Assembly: GCA_012518155.1 (NCBI GenBank)
Contig: JAAYTC010000292.1
Location: 1-5,435, forward strand
DNA length: 5,435 nt
Reading direction: 5' to 3'
Source of the DNA: Bacteroidales bacterium
GTDB lineage: Bacteria; Bacteroidota; Bacteroidia; Bacteroidales; Dysgonomonadaceae
Position 1 is the stretch's first letter; each line of letters opens with the position of its first letter. Below are positions 5,116 to 5,435 of the stretch, in pieces. The position numbers and the translations under genes were made by a program. The notes below the pieces were generated by a model that did not search any database, was not told the origin of the DNA, and worked only from the letters and a program-made list of their open reading frames with translations.

Positions 5116-5140
5116 ATCGAGTCTCACGGGAGGCCTCGAT
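5116..5140 (-). other. Hairpin in the leader of the protease gene
   Basis: ATCGAG (5116-5121) pairs with CTCGAT (5135-5140), and CTC (5123-5125) with GAG (5130-5132) around the loop ACGG, with a 1-by-2 nt internal loop. In the minus-strand transcript the stem is followed by an A-run rather than a U-run, so it does not look like an intrinsic terminator for the upstream gene. It could mark an RNA processing or regulatory site. No full TAnnTTTG box was found on the minus strand in 5092-5207, so readthrough from the upstream gene is plausible. Confidence 0.4.
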
Positions 5141-5207
5141 ACGAATCATATTTTCCACTTAATAAGACGGTGAAAGTAGAAAAGAATTTAATGCAGTGGG
5201 CCAATTT

Positions 5208-5435
5208 TCAGAACTTTAACACACCTTTTCCTTGACGTGTAATCTCCGGATCATGAAAGGTGCAATCAACTACTGTAGAGGGATCAAGGCCTCCGACCCC
5301 GCCGTCAATCACCACATCCGCAATCTCTCCCCATTTCTCATGGATCAATTCAGGGTCCGTGGTGTATTCAATCTCGTCGTTTTCGTCCTTCACGGAAGTG
5401 CTTAGCACCGGATTTCCCAGCTGAACCACTATCTC
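5208..5435 (-). CDS. Sua5/YciO/YrdC-family protein, C-terminal part
   Basis: The last 75 residues of a gene whose start lies beyond the right edge; the frame is open to position 5435, and the GTG at 5429 is an internal valine codon, not a start. The visible part has QLGNPVLSTSV (the YciO-type version of the family's STSAN-like segment), a charged linker DENDEIEYTTDPELIHEKW, ADVVIDGG, and PSTVVDCT, the conserved Ser-Thr-Val-Val-Asp nucleotide-binding segment. It ends in ITRQGKGVLKF. Members make threonylcarbamoyl-adenylate, the intermediate for the t6A37 modification of tRNA; the YciO branch is related but its physiological role is less certain. The wording fits YciO better than Sua5 with its extra domain, but the N-terminal half is not visible. 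The downstream neighbour in the same direction is the S41 protease, 116 nt away. Confidence 0.85.
   Translation of the reverse strand, partial: EIVVQLGNPVLSTSVKDENDEIEYTTDPELIHEKWGEIADVVIDGGVGGLDPSTVVDCTFHDPEITRQGKGVLKF

Noticed and set aside
5092..5127. GTG start extending the protease by 12 residues
   Set aside because: It would place a charged lysine-rich stretch before the lipoprotein signal. The ATG at 5091 gives a normal signal peptide.
1..5435. New multi-gene defence or mobile system
   Set aside because: Every sizeable frame fits a known family. No transposase, integrase, CRISPR repeat, nuclease-helicase pair or reverse transcriptase is visible; the only accessory module is a standard YefM/YoeB-type pair.

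Overview
The window looks like ordinary chromosomal DNA of a member of the Bacteroidota, most likely order Bacteroidales; the genus cannot be fixed from this sequence. The main reasons are three upstream regions with the Bacteroides-type promoter (a TTG/TTTT-like -33 box, exactly 20 nt, then a perfect TAnnTTTG -7 box), the lack of clear Shine-Dalgarno sites with A-rich sequence before starts instead, a lipoprotein signal followed by an acidic export-like motif, and protein families typical of that phylum.

Layout from left to right. Positions 1-233 hold no recognised gene: a degenerate 23-bp tandem repeat touches the left edge, followed by a promoter and a leader that can fold into a long-range stem. 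At 234-725 (+) is a small secreted outer-membrane beta-barrel protein. A second promoter and a GC-rich leader of about 120 nt precede a two-gene unit (+): an ArsC/Spx-fold thioredoxin-like protein (884-1246) and a DusB-type tRNA-dihydrouridine synthase (1243-2238), joined by an ATGA overlap. A 221-nt gap then carries a third, very clear promoter. A 7+3 bp inverted repeat overlaps that promoter's -33 box and spacer. Downstream is a Phd/YefM antitoxin - YoeB/Txe toxin pair (2460-2988, +), in which the toxin has no ATG or GTG start and is nested in the antitoxin's 3' end.

The right part is on the minus strand. A 694-residue S41 (C-terminal-processing) protease lipoprotein (3007-5091) carries three related repeats of about 60-65 residues between its lipid anchor and its PDZ/protease region. 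Upstream of it, and reading the same way, is the C-terminal end of a Sua5/YciO/YrdC-family gene (5208 to the right edge). The 116-nt gap between them holds a hairpin and an A10 homopolymer tract just ahead of the protease start.

Two genes (dusB and the YciO/Sua5 member) belong to tRNA-modification families. The toxin-antitoxin pair is an accessory addiction or stress module that ends convergently, 18 nt from the stop of the protease gene. I see no insertion sequence, CRISPR array, tRNA, rRNA or integrase. I do not find a clearly new multi-gene system. The points most worth checking are the toxin's start and active site, the TA operator, the repeat region of the protease, and the structured leaders.
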